A DNA stretch of 64,000 nt, taken from assembly GCA_963728125.1 (NCBI GenBank), contig CAVSIZ010000001.1, forward strand, positions 124,001 through 188,000. Direction: 5' to 3'. The DNA is from CAWDCV01 sp963728125. GTDB lineage: Bacteria > Actinomycetota > Actinomycetes > CAWDCV01. Positions 49,754 through 57,865 of the stretch are shown here, in pieces. Position 1 is the stretch's first letter, and each line of letters opens with the position of its first letter. The notes under the pieces were generated by a model. It saw only the letters and a program-made list of their open reading frames with translations, was not told the DNA's origin and made no database searches. Position numbers and translations under genes: made by a program.

Positions 49754-51409
49754 TTAGCGGGGGCGGGTGACACGCGCTTCGTCCCAGACGGGCTCGAGGG
49801 CTTCGTAGACCGTGCCGTCGGCGCCGAACACGAGGAACCGGTCGAACGAGCGCGCGAACCAGCGGTCGTGCGTCGACGCGAGCACCGTGCCGTCGAACGC
49901 CGCCAACCCTTCCTCCAGCGCCTCGGCGCTCGCCACGTCGAGGTTGTCGGTTGGCTCGTCGAGCAGCAGCAACGTGACGCCCGCCAGCTCCAACAACAGG
50001 ATCTGGAACCGCGCTTGCTGCCCGCCCGACAGCGTGTCGAACGTCCCGTCCGCGACAACGTCGAGCTCGTACCGTCGCAGCGCCGAGATGGCCGGCCCAC
50101 GCTGCCGCGACGCCTCCGTCCAGAGGATGTCGACGAGCGTGCGACCGTACAGCTCCGCATGGTCATGCGTCTGCGCGAAGTAGCCCGGCACCACGCGAGC
50201 GCCGAGTTTCCACATGCCGTCGTACGCCACCGCGCCGCCCGCGAGCAGGCGCAGGAAGTGCGACTTGCCCGATCCGTTGGAGCCGAGCACGGCCACCCGC
50301 TCGCCGTAGAACACCTCGAGGTCGAACGGTTTCATCAGGCCGCTGAGCTCCAACCCCACGCACGTCAGAGCCCGCACACCAGTGCGCCCGCCGCCGAGTC
50401 GCATGCGAACCCGCTGCGGCGGTGGCGGCGCCTCGGGCGGCCCGGCCGCTTCGTACCGATGAAGCCGCGTCAGCGTCGCCCGATAGCGCGCGGCCATGTC
50501 CTCCGAGATCGCGGCCTGCTGCTGCAACGTCTTGACCAGCGCCTTGAGTCGCTCGTGCTCCTGCTCCCAGGTACGCAGCACCTCGTCGAGACGCGCATGC
50601 CGCTCGGCCCGGGCGTCGTGGTACGTCCCGAACCCGCCGCCGTGCACCCACGACGTACCGCCCTCGACCGTCACGACGCGCGTCGCCGTCCGCGCGAGCA
50701 GCTCGCGGTCGTGCGACACGTACAGCACGGTCTTCCGGCTGCCCTGAAGCGCCTCTTCCAGCCAGCGCTTGCCCGGCACGTCGAGATAGTTGTCCGGCTC
50801 GTCCAGCAGCAGCACCTCGTCCGGCCCGCGCAGCAGTGCTTCGAGCACCAGCCGCTTCTGCTCGCCGCCCGACAGCGTCCGCACCTCGCGCCACTGAGCA
50901 CGCTCGTACGGAACGCCGAGCGCGGCTGTCGTGCACACGTCCCACAGCACTTCGGCGTCGTAGCCGCCGGCATCCGCCCATTCGGCCAGCGCGGAGGCAT
51001 AAGCCAGCTGGGTGGGCTCGTCGTCGCGTTCCATCATCGCCAGCTCGGCCGCCTCGAGATCCACCGCGGCGGTACGGATACGCGGCGGCGCCACCGACAC
51101 GAGCAGGTCTCGTACCGTCGAGTCGTCGCGCACCGAGCCGATGAACTGGCGCATCACGCCGATGCCACCACTGCTCGTGACGACCCCACTCGTTGGCGTC
51201 GCATCGCCGGCCACGATGCGCAGCAGCGTCGTCTTCCCGGATCCGTTTGCGCCGACGAGCGCCACCTTCGCGCCATCCCCGACACGGAACGAGACGTCGC
51301 GAAACAGCGGCCGCCCGTCGGGAAGGACGACCTCGAGCTTCTGCACGTCGACGTGACCCACGCCGCTGAGTGTGGCCGCCCGGGTCGTGGAGCGCGAACG
51401 GTTACTCAT
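49754..51409 (-). CDS. ABC-F family ATPase
   Basis: A 551-residue cytosolic protein with two ABC ATPase domains and no membrane part. Domain 1: Walker A LVGANGSGKTTLLRI, signature TLSGGEQKRLVLEAL, Walker B VLLLDEPDNYLDVPGKRWLE. A charged helical linker follows (RLDEVLRTWEQEHERLKALVKTLQQQAA), the P-site tRNA interaction motif region of ABC-F proteins. Domain 2: VLGSNGSGKSHFLRL, TLSGGQQARFQILLLEL, LLLLDEPTDNLD. ABC-F proteins act on the ribosome (translation factors or antibiotic protection). Start ATG 51409; a start at 51475 is possible but lengthens the leader. Confidence 0.9.
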   Translation of the reverse strand: MSNRSRSTTRAATLSGVGHVDVQKLEVVLPDGRPLFRDVSFRVGDGAKVALVGANGSGKTTLLRIVAGDATPTSGVVTSSGGIGVMRQFIGSVRDDSTVRDLLVSVAPPRIRTAAVDLEAAELAMMERDDEPTQLAYASALAEWADAGGYDAEVLWDVCTTAALGVPYERAQWREVRTLSGGEQKRLVLEALLRGPDEVLLLDEPDNYLDVPGKRWLEEALQGSRKTVLYVSHDRELLARTATRVVTVEGGTSWVHGGGFGTYHDARAERHARLDEVLRTWEQEHERLKALVKTLQQQAAISEDMAARYRATLTRLHRYEAAGPPEAPPPPQRVRMRLGGGRTGVRALTCVGLELSGLMKPFDLEVFYGERVAVLGSNGSGKSHFLRLLAGGAVAYDGMWKLGARVVPGYFAQTHDHAELYGRTLVDILWTEASRQRGPAISALRRYELDVVADGTFDTLSGGQQARFQILLLELAGVTLLLLDEPTDNLDVASAEALEEGLAAFDGTVLASTHDRWFARSFDRFLVFGADGTVYEALEPVWDEARVTRPR

Positions 51410-51473
51410 GTCAGAGCTGGCCGTCGGTGGGAGGCTTGGCTCCATTGACCCGAACCGTCCCCCGAGCAACGGC

Positions 51474-52241
51474 ATGAGGCGACCGGACCGCTCAACGCTG
51501 CTTGGTCGCCATCGCCGGCTGCTGGCAGCTACCTACCTCGTCGCCGCGGTCCTGCTCGCGCCGTGGATCATCGTGCTGGCGGCCACCCAGCCCCGGCGGG
51601 GGACAGCAGTGAACGTCGACACGCTACGCATCGCCATACTCGTCGTCGTAGTCCTGCTGGCGGCGGCCGCAGTAGCCCGTCCCTACGCAATCGCTGCGCT
51701 AGCGGGCTCGGCCGCGGCGACGTTCGCCGCGTTGAGCGCATGGTTCTTCGGCTTGACCCGGACGACGACCCCGCCCGTCCTGAAGGTCGCCGGGATGGTC
51801 GGACTGGTCGTCACGGCAGCACTTGCTGGTTGGGTCGCAGTCGCAGCGCACCGCAAGCACGTACGCAGTCTCGTCGTCGCTCGAGCGCTCCTGGCGGTGG
51901 CGGCGCTGGGCCTAGCGATCCAGCTGCTGAACCCCCTTCGGATCCCTCCGTCCGTCGCCACCGTGGACCACCTCAAGCTTGCGTGGGTCGGCCTCGATGT
52001 GGCCGAGCTCATCGCACTGGCTCTGTTGGCGTACGCCATCTGGACGGCCGCATCCTGGACGACTCACGCTGCAGCCGTCACGGCATCGCTGTTGGTGATC
52101 GATCTCCTGGTCAATGTCATCCCGTCGGCTGGACAGGCACGAGTCCAAGCGTTGGCAATGGCTCTCGTAGAGCTACCGCTGGCAGCGTCTGCGCTGGTGG
52201 TAGCGCTGATGCACCGGTCGACACTGCGCGCGAGGTTCTGA
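51474..52241 (+). CDS. multi-pass membrane protein of unknown family
   Basis: A 255-residue protein with seven or so hydrophobic segments (near residues 15-37, 46-66, 70-92, 103-123, 130-152, 170-195 and 205-250). I see no catalytic motif or known signature. Start ATG 51474 leaves a 64-bp divergent gap to the ABC-F gene; an in-frame ATG at 51408 shares its bases with the ABC-F start codon. It converges with truA. The family is not recognised. Confidence 0.65.
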   Translation: MRRPDRSTLLGRHRRLLAATYLVAAVLLAPWIIVLAATQPRRGTAVNVDTLRIAILVVVVLLAAAAVARPYAIAALAGSAAATFAALSAWFFGLTRTTTPPVLKVAGMVGLVVTAALAGWVAVAAHRKHVRSLVVARALLAVAALGLAIQLLNPLRIPPSVATVDHLKLAWVGLDVAELIALALLAYAIWTAASWTTHAAAVTASLLVIDLLVNVIPSAGQARVQALAMALVELPLAASALVVALMHRSTLRARF

Positions 52242-52247
52242 CAAGCG

Positions 52248-53072
52248 TCACAACGTCCGGCGGCGGCGCGTCTCCTCGGCGCGCGCGGCCAACGCCTCGC
52301 TCGGCGGGTAGCAGACCTCTTCGAGAGTCAGCCCGTGGGGCGCAACGACCTGGACGGCGGAATCGCGGACGCCTGCTTCCAGCACCTGTGCCGGCCAGTC
52401 GATCGCGCGCCGGCCCTCTCCGACCGCGAGGAACGCGCCGACCAACGATCGGACCATGCTGTGGCAGAACGCGTCGGCCTCGACCGTCGCAACCGCCAGA
52501 CCGCCTTCGGCTCGCTGCCATGAGCAGCGCAACAGCCTCCGCCGGGTCGTGGCGTCGGGACGTCGCCGGCAGTACGCCGCGAAGTCATGCTCGCCGAGAA
52601 GCAGTACAGCGGCGGCGTCCATGGCGACCACGTCGAGCGGCCGCCGATGATCGAGGACCTCGTGGCGGCGCAGCGGATCGACGCCAGTCGCGGCGTCACT
52701 CACCCGGTAGGCGTACCGCCGCGAGAGCGCAGAGAAGCGGGCATCGAAGCCCGGCGGCGCCACGGTCGCAGTGAAGACGCGGACATCGGCGGGCAGGACG
52801 CCCGCCAATCGACGGGTGACATCCTCGAGATCCACAGCCAAAGGCACATCGACATGGGCCACCTGACCGCGCGCATGCACGCCGGCATCGGTACGGCCGG
52901 CAACAGTAACCGCCGGCTCGTCCGACAACCGCAGCACTGTCGCGAGCGCCGCTTCGAGAACTCCCTGGACCGTACGCGCACCCGGCTGGCGGGCCCAGCC
53001 CGCGAAGGCGGACCCGTCGTAGCCGAGGTCCAGCCGGATGCGCTGGTGGTCCTGGCCCTCGAGGAACGTCAG
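52248..53072 (-). CDS. truA: tRNA pseudouridine(38-40) synthase, apparent CTG start
   Basis: A 274-residue enzyme that isomerises U38-U40 in tRNA anticodon stems. Core motifs: IRLDLGYDGSAFAGWARQPGARTVQG, the catalytic Asp in VAGRTDAGVHARGQVAHVD, RYAYRV, DFAAYCRRR and AFCHSMVRSLVGAFLAVGEGRR. The first in-frame ATG/GTG/TTG (52937) would delete the first 45 residues of the fold. The frame is open upstream only to a stop in rplQ, and the best position is CTG 53072, whose CTGA overlaps the rplQ stop as ATGA/GTGA does elsewhere here. A CTG start is therefore inferred. Confidence 0.88.
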   Translation of the reverse strand: MTFLEGQDHQRIRLDLGYDGSAFAGWARQPGARTVQGVLEAALATVLRLSDEPAVTVAGRTDAGVHARGQVAHVDVPLAVDLEDVTRRLAGVLPADVRVFTATVAPPGFDARFSALSRRYAYRVSDAATGVDPLRRHEVLDHRRPLDVVAMDAAAVLLLGEHDFAAYCRRRPDATTRRRLLRCSWQRAEGGLAVATVEADAFCHSMVRSLVGAFLAVGEGRRAIDWPAQVLEAGVRDSAVQVVAPHGLTLEEVCYPPSEALAARAEETRRRRTL

Positions 53073-53716
53073 GACTCGTCCCGCTCGCCCTCAGCCGGGT
53101 CGCTGTCAGCGGCCTCGGCGGTCTGGTCGGACGTGCTGCCCTCGGCCGGCTGGTCGTCGGCTTCGAGGGCCTCGTCACTGCCTGCGGGTTCAGCTGCTGC
53201 CTCGGCGGCGGGCTCCTCCACCGGCTCAGCCGGCTCAGCCACCGGTGACGCAGCCGCCGTCGACGCAGCCGCGGGCGCCGCCGCATCGCGCTTACGAGTC
53301 CGGGCGAACCGCGTCCCCCGAGCCCGTTCCGCCTCGCCCACGGCCTCCTGCGCCACGGTCAGCGCCTCGACCAGCTCGATGACCGCCATCGGGGCGTTGT
53401 CGCCCTTGCGCGGCCCGATCTTGGTGATGCGGGTGTAGCCGCCCGGGCGGTTCTCGTACCGCGGCCCGATCTCGGTGAACAGGGTGTGCACGACGCCCTT
53501 GTCCCGAACCACGGTCAGCACCCGGCGGCGGGCGTGCAGATCACCGCGCTTGGCGAAGGTGATGAGCCGCTCGGCGAGCGGACGTAGCCGCTTCGCCTTC
53601 GCCTCCGTCGTGGTGATCCGGCCGTGCTCGAACAGCGACGTGGCCAGGCCGGCGAGCAGCAACCGCTCGTGCGCGGGGCTGCCGCCGAGGCGGGCGCCCT
53701 TGGTCGGGGTGGGCAT
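53069..53716 (-). CDS. rplQ: 50S ribosomal protein L17 with a long acidic C-terminal extension
   Basis: A 215-residue protein. The first ~120 residues are a normal L17: MPTPTKGARLGGSPAHERLLLAGLATSLFEHGRITTTEAKAKRLRPLAERLITFAKRG, ending near NAPMAVIELVE. The rest, rich in Ala, Pro, Glu and Asp (EPAEPVEEPAAEAAAEPAGSDE and similar), is a disordered acidic tail not found in the bacterial core protein but common in actinomycetes. It lies 24 bp downstream of rpoA and overlaps truA. Confidence 0.96.
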   Translation of the reverse strand: MPTPTKGARLGGSPAHERLLLAGLATSLFEHGRITTTEAKAKRLRPLAERLITFAKRGDLHARRRVLTVVRDKGVVHTLFTEIGPRYENRPGGYTRITKIGPRKGDNAPMAVIELVEALTVAQEAVGEAERARGTRFARTRKRDAAAPAAASTAAASPVAEPAEPVEEPAAEAAAEPAGSDEALEADDQPAEGSTSDQTAEAADSDPAEGERDES

Positions 53717-53740
53717 GATCGATTCCTTCGGTAAACAGGA

Positions 53741-54757
53741 TCAGTACTGCTCGGTCTCCGCGTACACCTGGTCGTCGTCGTCCGCGTAGGAGTCGACGGC
53801 CATGCTCGGGTCGAACCCGGGCGGGCTGTCCTTGAGCTGGAGCCCCATCGTGGCGAGCTTGGCCTTGACCTCGTCGATGGACTTCGCGCCGAAGTTGCGG
53901 ATGTCGAGCAGGTCGGCTTCGCTGCGCCCGACGAGCTCACCCACACTGTGGATGCCCTCGCGCTTGAGGCAGTTGTACGACCGGACGGTGAGGTCGAGCT
54001 CCTCGATCGGCAGCGCCAGGTCGGCTGCCAGCGCGGCGTCGGTCGGCGACGGACCCATGTCGATGCCCTCGGCCTCGACGTTGAGCTCGCGAGCCAGGCC
54101 GAACAGCTCGACCAGCGTCTTGCCCGCGCTCGCCATCGCGTCGCGCGGCAGCAGCGAGCCCTTGGTCTCGACGTCGACGATCAGCCGATCGAAGTCGGTG
54201 CGCTGCTCGACGCGGGTGGCCTCGACCTTGTAGGTCACCTTGAGCACCGGCGAGTAGATCGAGTCGACGGGGATACGGCCGATCTCCTGGCCGGGCTGCT
54301 TGTTCTGCACGGCAGAGACGTACCCGCGGCCACGCTCGACTGTCAGCTCGATCTCGAGCTTGCCCTTGCCGTTGAGGGTCGCGAGGTGCAGCTCGGGGTT
54401 GTGCACCTCGACGTCGGCCGGCGGCGCGATGTCGCCGGCGGTCACCTCACCGGGACCCTGCTTGCGCAGGTACATGGTGACCGGCTCGTCGTGCTCGGAG
54501 GAGACGACGATGTTCTTGATGTTGAGGATCAGGTCGGTGACATCTTCCTTCACGCCCGGGATGGTCGTGAACTCGTGGAGGACACCGTCGACCCGGATGC
54601 TGGTGACCGCGGCGCCGGGAATGGACGACAGCAGGGTCCGACGCAGCGAGTTGCCGAGGGTGTAGCCAAAGCCCGGCTCCAGCGGCTCGATGACGAACCG
54701 GGAGCGGACGTCGTCGACGACTTCCTCGGCCAGGGTGGGGCGCTGTGCAATGAGCAT
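53741..54757 (-). CDS. rpoA: DNA-directed RNA polymerase subunit alpha
   Basis: A 338-residue alpha subunit. The N-terminal dimerisation domain has RFVIEPLEPGFGYTLGNSLRRTLLSSIPGAAVTSIRVDGVLHEFTTIPGVKEDVTDLILN. After a linker, the C-terminal domain that contacts promoters and activators shows IEELDLTVRSYNCLKREGIHSVGELVGRSEADLLDIRNFGAKSIDEVKAKLATMGL. It ends in an acidic tail. It lies between rpsD (85 bp upstream) and rplQ. Confidence 0.98.
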   Translation of the reverse strand: MLIAQRPTLAEEVVDDVRSRFVIEPLEPGFGYTLGNSLRRTLLSSIPGAAVTSIRVDGVLHEFTTIPGVKEDVTDLILNIKNIVVSSEHDEPVTMYLRKQGPGEVTAGDIAPPADVEVHNPELHLATLNGKGKLEIELTVERGRGYVSAVQNKQPGQEIGRIPVDSIYSPVLKVTYKVEATRVEQRTDFDRLIVDVETKGSLLPRDAMASAGKTLVELFGLARELNVEAEGIDMGPSPTDAALAADLALPIEELDLTVRSYNCLKREGIHSVGELVGRSEADLLDIRNFGAKSIDEVKAKLATMGLQLKDSPPGFDPSMAVDSYADDDDQVYAETEQY

Positions 54758-54842
54758 GGATCTTCCTTCCCGCGACGACCGCTATATGACGTCGCGAACG
54801 CATGCGAGCCGACCCTCGGCCCGCATGTTCATTCCGATGGAG

Positions 54843-55469
54843 TCACTTTGAGTAGAGCTCGACGATCAGCTGCTCCTGGATCGGGGTGTCGATGGCGCCG
54901 CGCGCCGGCGTGCCGTGGACGAGAATGCGCATCTTGTTCGGCAGCACCTCGAGCCACGCGGGCACCGGGCGCTCGCCGGCCTCGGCGCGGGCCACGATGA
55001 ACGGCGTCAGCTCGACCGAGGATGGGCGCACCTCGATGATGTCGGACTCGGCGACGCGGTACGACGGGATGTCGACCTTCTGGCCGTTGACGAGGATGTG
55101 CCCGTGCCGGACCAGCTGGCGCGCCATGTCGCGGCTCTTCGCGAAGCCGGAGCGGTAGATGACGTTGTCGAGGCGGGTTTCGAGGATCTGGAGGAGGTTC
55201 TCACCGGTCTTGCCCGTCCGGCGGTTCGCCTCTTCGTAGTAGCCGCGGAACTGCTTCTCCAGCACACCGTAGATGCGCGCGCACTTCTGCTTCTCGCGCA
55301 TCTGCAGCAGGTACTCGCTGTCCTTGGTACGGCCGCGGCCATGCTCACCCGGTGGGTACGGGCGGATCTCGATGGGGCACTTCGGCGATTCGCACTTCGC
55401 GCCCTTGAGGAACAGCTTGGTCTTCTCGCGGCGGCACCGCTTGCAGTCCGGTCCGGTGTATCGAGCCAT
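54843..55469 (-). CDS. rpsD: 30S ribosomal protein S4 (zinc-binding form)
   Basis: A 208-residue S4. The N-terminus keeps four cysteines (Cys9, Cys12, Cys26 and Cys31) for a zinc site, so this is the C-plus form. The S4 RNA-binding domain reads RLDNVIYRSGFAKSRDMARQLVRHGHILVNGQKVDIPSYRVAESDIIEV. The protein nucleates 16S assembly and in many bacteria represses its own operon by binding a leader structure; a candidate for such a site lies ahead of rpsM (56316-56409). It follows rpsK by 22 bp. Confidence 0.97.
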   Translation of the reverse strand: MARYTGPDCKRCRREKTKLFLKGAKCESPKCPIEIRPYPPGEHGRGRTKDSEYLLQMREKQKCARIYGVLEKQFRGYYEEANRRTGKTGENLLQILETRLDNVIYRSGFAKSRDMARQLVRHGHILVNGQKVDIPSYRVAESDIIEVRPSSVELTPFIVARAEAGERPVPAWLEVLPNKMRILVHGTPARGAIDTPIQEQLIVELYSK

Positions 55470-55491
55470 GGGTGTCTCGTTCTCCTACGTC

Positions 55492-55899
55492 TCAGACTCG
55501 ACGCCGCTTGGGCGGACGGCAGCCGTTGTGCGGCACCGGCGTGACGTCCTGGATCGAGCCGACCTCGAGGCCCACGGCCTGCAGCGACCTGATCGCGGTC
55601 TCTCGGCCGGAGCCGGGACCCTTGACATAGACGTCGACCTTGCGCATGCCGTGCTCCTGGGCGCGCCGGGCGGCGGCCTCGGCGACCATCTGGGCGGCGT
55701 ACGGCGTGGACTTGCGGGAACCCTTGAAGCCGACCTGGCCCGAACTGGCCCACGCGATGACGTTGCCAGTCACGTCAGTGATCGACACGATCGTGTTGTT
55801 GAACGTGCTCTTGATGTGAGCGTGCCCGTGGGCGACGTTCTTCTTCTCCTTGCGGCGCACCTTCTTGGCGCCGGCCTGCTGACGAGTCTTGGGAGGCAT
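55492..55899 (-). CDS. rpsK: 30S ribosomal protein S11
   Basis: A 135-residue S11: KKNVAHGHAHIKSTFNNTIVSITDVTGNVIAWASSGQVGFKGSRKSTPYAAQMVAEAAARRA, ending PVPHNGCRPPKRRRV, the nearly invariant tail. It directly follows rpsM (stop 55900) with no gap, so the two are translationally linked. Confidence 0.98.
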   Translation of the reverse strand: MPPKTRQQAGAKKVRRKEKKNVAHGHAHIKSTFNNTIVSITDVTGNVIAWASSGQVGFKGSRKSTPYAAQMVAEAAARRAQEHGMRKVDVYVKGPGSGRETAIRSLQAVGLEVGSIQDVTPVPHNGCRPPKRRRV

Positions 55900-56280
55900 C
55901 TACTTCCGTCCAACCTTCTTCTTGCCGGCGATGGCGCGGCGCGGTCCCTTACGGGTGCGCGCGTTGGTGTGGGTCCGCTGACCGTGCACCGGCAGGCCGC
56001 GGCGGTGCCGCAGGCCCTGGTAGCAGGCGATCTCGACCTTGCGACGGATGTCCGATGCGACCTCGCGGCGCAGGTCACCCTCGATGCGGTAGTTGCCGTC
56101 GATCCAGTCGCGGATCCGGACGAGCTCGGCGTCGTCCAGATCGCGTACTCGGGTGTCGGGGTTGACGCCGGTCGCTACCAAGGTCTGCTTGGAGCGGCTG
56201 CGTCCCATGCCGAAGATGTACGTCAACGCGACCTCGACGCGCTTGTCGCGCGGCAGGTCGACGCCGGCCAGACGGGCCAT
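55900..56280 (-). CDS. rpsM: 30S ribosomal protein S13
   Basis: A 126-residue S13: MARLAGVDLPRDKRVEVALTYIFGMGRSRSKQTL, then DLDDAELVRIRDWIDGNYRIEGDLRREVASDIRRKVEIACYQGLRHRRGLPVHGQRTHTNARTRKGPRR. Start ATG 56280, with AAGGAG ten bases upstream. A 140-base gap separates it from rpmJ, and a cloverleaf-like structure fills most of it. Confidence 0.98.
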   Translation of the reverse strand: MARLAGVDLPRDKRVEVALTYIFGMGRSRSKQTLVATGVNPDTRVRDLDDAELVRIRDWIDGNYRIEGDLRREVASDIRRKVEIACYQGLRHRRGLPVHGQRTHTNARTRKGPRRAIAGKKKVGRK

Positions 56281-56315
56281 ACGGGCGGTGCTCCTTCATC
56301 CGATGCGGAGGTCCT

Positions 56316-56409
56316 GCGCGTCGCGGCCCGTCCCCGAGTCTTCTCGACTCGGGTGCGGCCCCGGCCTCCGACCGGGGGTGGCCTCCCGCGGACGGGAGGT
56401 GCGACGCGC
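56316..56409 (-). ncRNA. cloverleaf-like RNA structure in the rpmJ-rpsM interval
   Basis: Four perfect stems nest as a four-way junction: closing stem GCGCGTCGC (56316-56324) with GCGACGCGC (56401-56409), 9 bp; hairpin CCTCCCG (56382-56388)/CGGGAGG (56393-56399) with a four-base loop; hairpin CCCCGG (56359-56364)/CCGGGG (56372-56377); hairpin CCCGAGTC (56333-56340)/GACTCGGG (56346-56353). The RNA would be on the minus strand, ending 35 bases before the rpsM ATG. Its position equals that of the S4-binding leader of the alpha operon in enterobacteria, so control by S4 is a sound hypothesis. It is also possible that it is only a processing or attenuation hairpin cluster. Confidence 0.6.
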
Positions 56410-56420
56410 GATGAGTACTA

Positions 56421-56534
56421 CTAGCCCTGCCGCTGCTTGTGCCGCAGGTTGTCGCAGATGACCATGACGCGACCGTGCCGGCGGATCACCTTGCACTTGT
56501 CGCAGATCTTCTTGACGCTTGGCTGGACCTTCAC
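56421..56534 (-). CDS. rpmJ: 50S ribosomal protein L36
   Basis: A 37-residue L36, read from GTG 56534: MKVQPSVKKICDKCKVIRRH, then VMVICDNLRHKQRQG. The zinc ligands Cys11, Cys14, Cys27 and His32 are all present (C-plus form). It lies 23 bp downstream of infA. Confidence 0.95.
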   Translation of the reverse strand: MKVQPSVKKICDKCKVIRRHGRVMVICDNLRHKQRQG

Positions 56535-56557
56535 GGGTCTGTCTTTCTAGTCAGGGT

Positions 56558-56779
56558 TCACTTGTAGCGGTAGACGATGCGGCCGCGGGTCAGGTCGTAG
56601 GGGCTGAGCTCCACGACCACGCGGTCGTCCGGGAGGATCCGGATGTAGTGCATCCGCATCTTGCCGGAGATGTGCGCCAAGACCTTGTGTCCGTTGTCGA
56701 GCTCTACCCGGAACATCGCATTGGGCAGCGACTCGACGATCGTCCCTTCGATCTCGATGGCCCCGTCTTTCTTGGCCAT
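56558..56779 (-). CDS. infA: translation initiation factor IF-1
   Basis: A 73-residue OB-fold protein: MAKKDGAIEIEGTIVESLPNAMFRVELDNGHKVLAHISGKMRMHYIRILPDDRVVVELSPYDLTRGRIVYRYK-type sequence, the normal bacterial length and ending. It binds the A-site of the 30S subunit during initiation. It leads infA-rpmJ-rpsM-rpsK-rpsD-rpoA-rplQ-truA. An upstream DUF1707 gene ends 170 bp away. Confidence 0.98.
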   Translation of the reverse strand: MAKKDGAIEIEGTIVESLPNAMFRVELDNGHKVLAHISGKMRMHYIRILPDDRVVVELSPYDLTRGRIVYRYK

Positions 56780-56912
56780 GTCCTCGCTTGTCTGGTTGGT
56801 GGGTTCTGAGTCGGATTGTCGGTGAGAAGTTGGGCATCGAACACACAGATTCGCCCATCTCCGAAGCGAGAGAGGGTCGCGGGAGAATGAGCGGAATGTG
56901 AGCCGACCGGCG

Positions 56913-56941
56913 AGTGTACGCCATTGATCTCGATAGACGAA
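56913..56941 (-). promoter_or_regulatory. possible infA promoter
   Basis: On the minus strand, -10 TACACT (complement of 56913-56918) is preceded by TTCGTC (complement of 56936-56941) at a 17-base spacing. The -35 is weak. It lies in the 170-base gap between the DUF1707 gene and infA, which fits a separate start for the long infA unit. Confidence 0.35.
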
Positions 56942-56949
56942 ACCGCAGG

Positions 56950-57360
56950 TCAGCCGCGATTGTTCCCCATCCGCCCCACAAGCAGAGCAACCACGGCGGC
57001 ACCGGCAACGAGCCAGATCGGCCACAGCCGCAACGCTGCGCCGCGGGTGACGACCACGAGCAGCACGACGAGCACGAGGACGGGGATCGCCCAGGCCCCG
57101 ACGCCGAGCGTCTTGCCGGGCCGGGATGGGGGTGCGGCGGGAATCGGGAGGGCGCGTAGCTCCGCCAGAGCGCCGCTGCGGTCGGGGAGATCGGTGACGA
57201 GCGCGAGCAGGTCGGCGATCGTCGTCGCGTCGTACGTCGCCTGAAGTCGGGTCTCGAACTCCGCCGGCGGCAGCCGCCCCTCGGCGTACGCGTCGCGCAG
57301 CACCCCGGCCACTCGATCGCGATCATCGTCGCCGGCGCGCAGCGTGGGATCGAGGGCCAT
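56950..57360 (-). CDS. DUF1707 membrane protein (second of a tandem pair)
   Basis: A 136-residue protein. The N-terminal DUF1707 domain reads LRAGDDDRDRVAGVLRDAYAEGRLPPAEFETRLQATYDATTIADLLALVTDLP. Two membrane segments (about 88-105 and 113-130) follow. DUF1707 resembles a short SHOCT-like DNA- or membrane-associated helix-turn module; the function is unknown. It follows its paralogue by 4 bp, so the two probably arose by tandem duplication. Confidence 0.85.
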   Translation of the reverse strand: MALDPTLRAGDDDRDRVAGVLRDAYAEGRLPPAEFETRLQATYDATTIADLLALVTDLPDRSGALAELRALPIPAAPPSRPGKTLGVGAWAIPVLVLVVLLVVVTRGAALRLWPIWLVAGAAVVALLVGRMGNNRG

Positions 57361-57364
57361 GGGG

Positions 57365-57865
57365 TCAGCGACCGGACCCGGGTGGCAGTTGCCGCCGCCG
57401 TTCCGCGCGACGGGACAGGGTCGTGGCGATCAGCACCGCGCCCCACGGCCCCGCCACCCAGATCGGCCAGAAGTAGACGGGATCACCGCTGCTCACGGTG
57501 ACAATCAGCCAGATGACGACGTTGATGCTGACCGCGACCGTCCAGGCGTACCAGCCGGCGCGCAACCCGGAGTCGATCCAGCTGCCCGATTGAGCGTCCC
57601 GGCGTGATGCGGGGACGTTGGTTGGGCGAGGGCGAGCGACCTCGGCTGGACGCGGGACGCTGGCACCAAAAGGTCGGGGCGGCAGATCAGCGGTCAACGG
57701 GGCGAGGTCGGCAAACGTGCGCGCCGCGTAGGTCTTGTCGAGTCGATCCTCGAGCTCCTCGATGGTCAGCCGGCCCTCGGCGTGCGCCTCCCGCAGTTGC
57801 TCGGCGACCGCGTCGCGGTCGCCGTCACCGGCGCGAAGCCGCGGATCGGGCGGCGGCAAGGTCAT
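57365..57865 (-). CDS. DUF1707 membrane protein (first of a tandem pair)
   Basis: A 166-residue protein with the same DUF1707 N-terminus: LRAGDGDRDAVAEQLREAHAEGRLTIEELEDRLDKTYAARTFADLAPLTADLPP. A Pro/Arg-rich linker is followed by two membrane segments (about 105-124 and 130-150). Start ATG 57865 overlaps the map stop (ATGA). Function unknown. Confidence 0.85.
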   Translation of the reverse strand: MTLPPPDPRLRAGDGDRDAVAEQLREAHAEGRLTIEELEDRLDKTYAARTFADLAPLTADLPPRPFGASVPRPAEVARPRPTNVPASRRDAQSGSWIDSGLRAGWYAWTVAVSINVVIWLIVTVSSGDPVYFWPIWVAGPWGAVLIATTLSRRAERRRQLPPGSGR

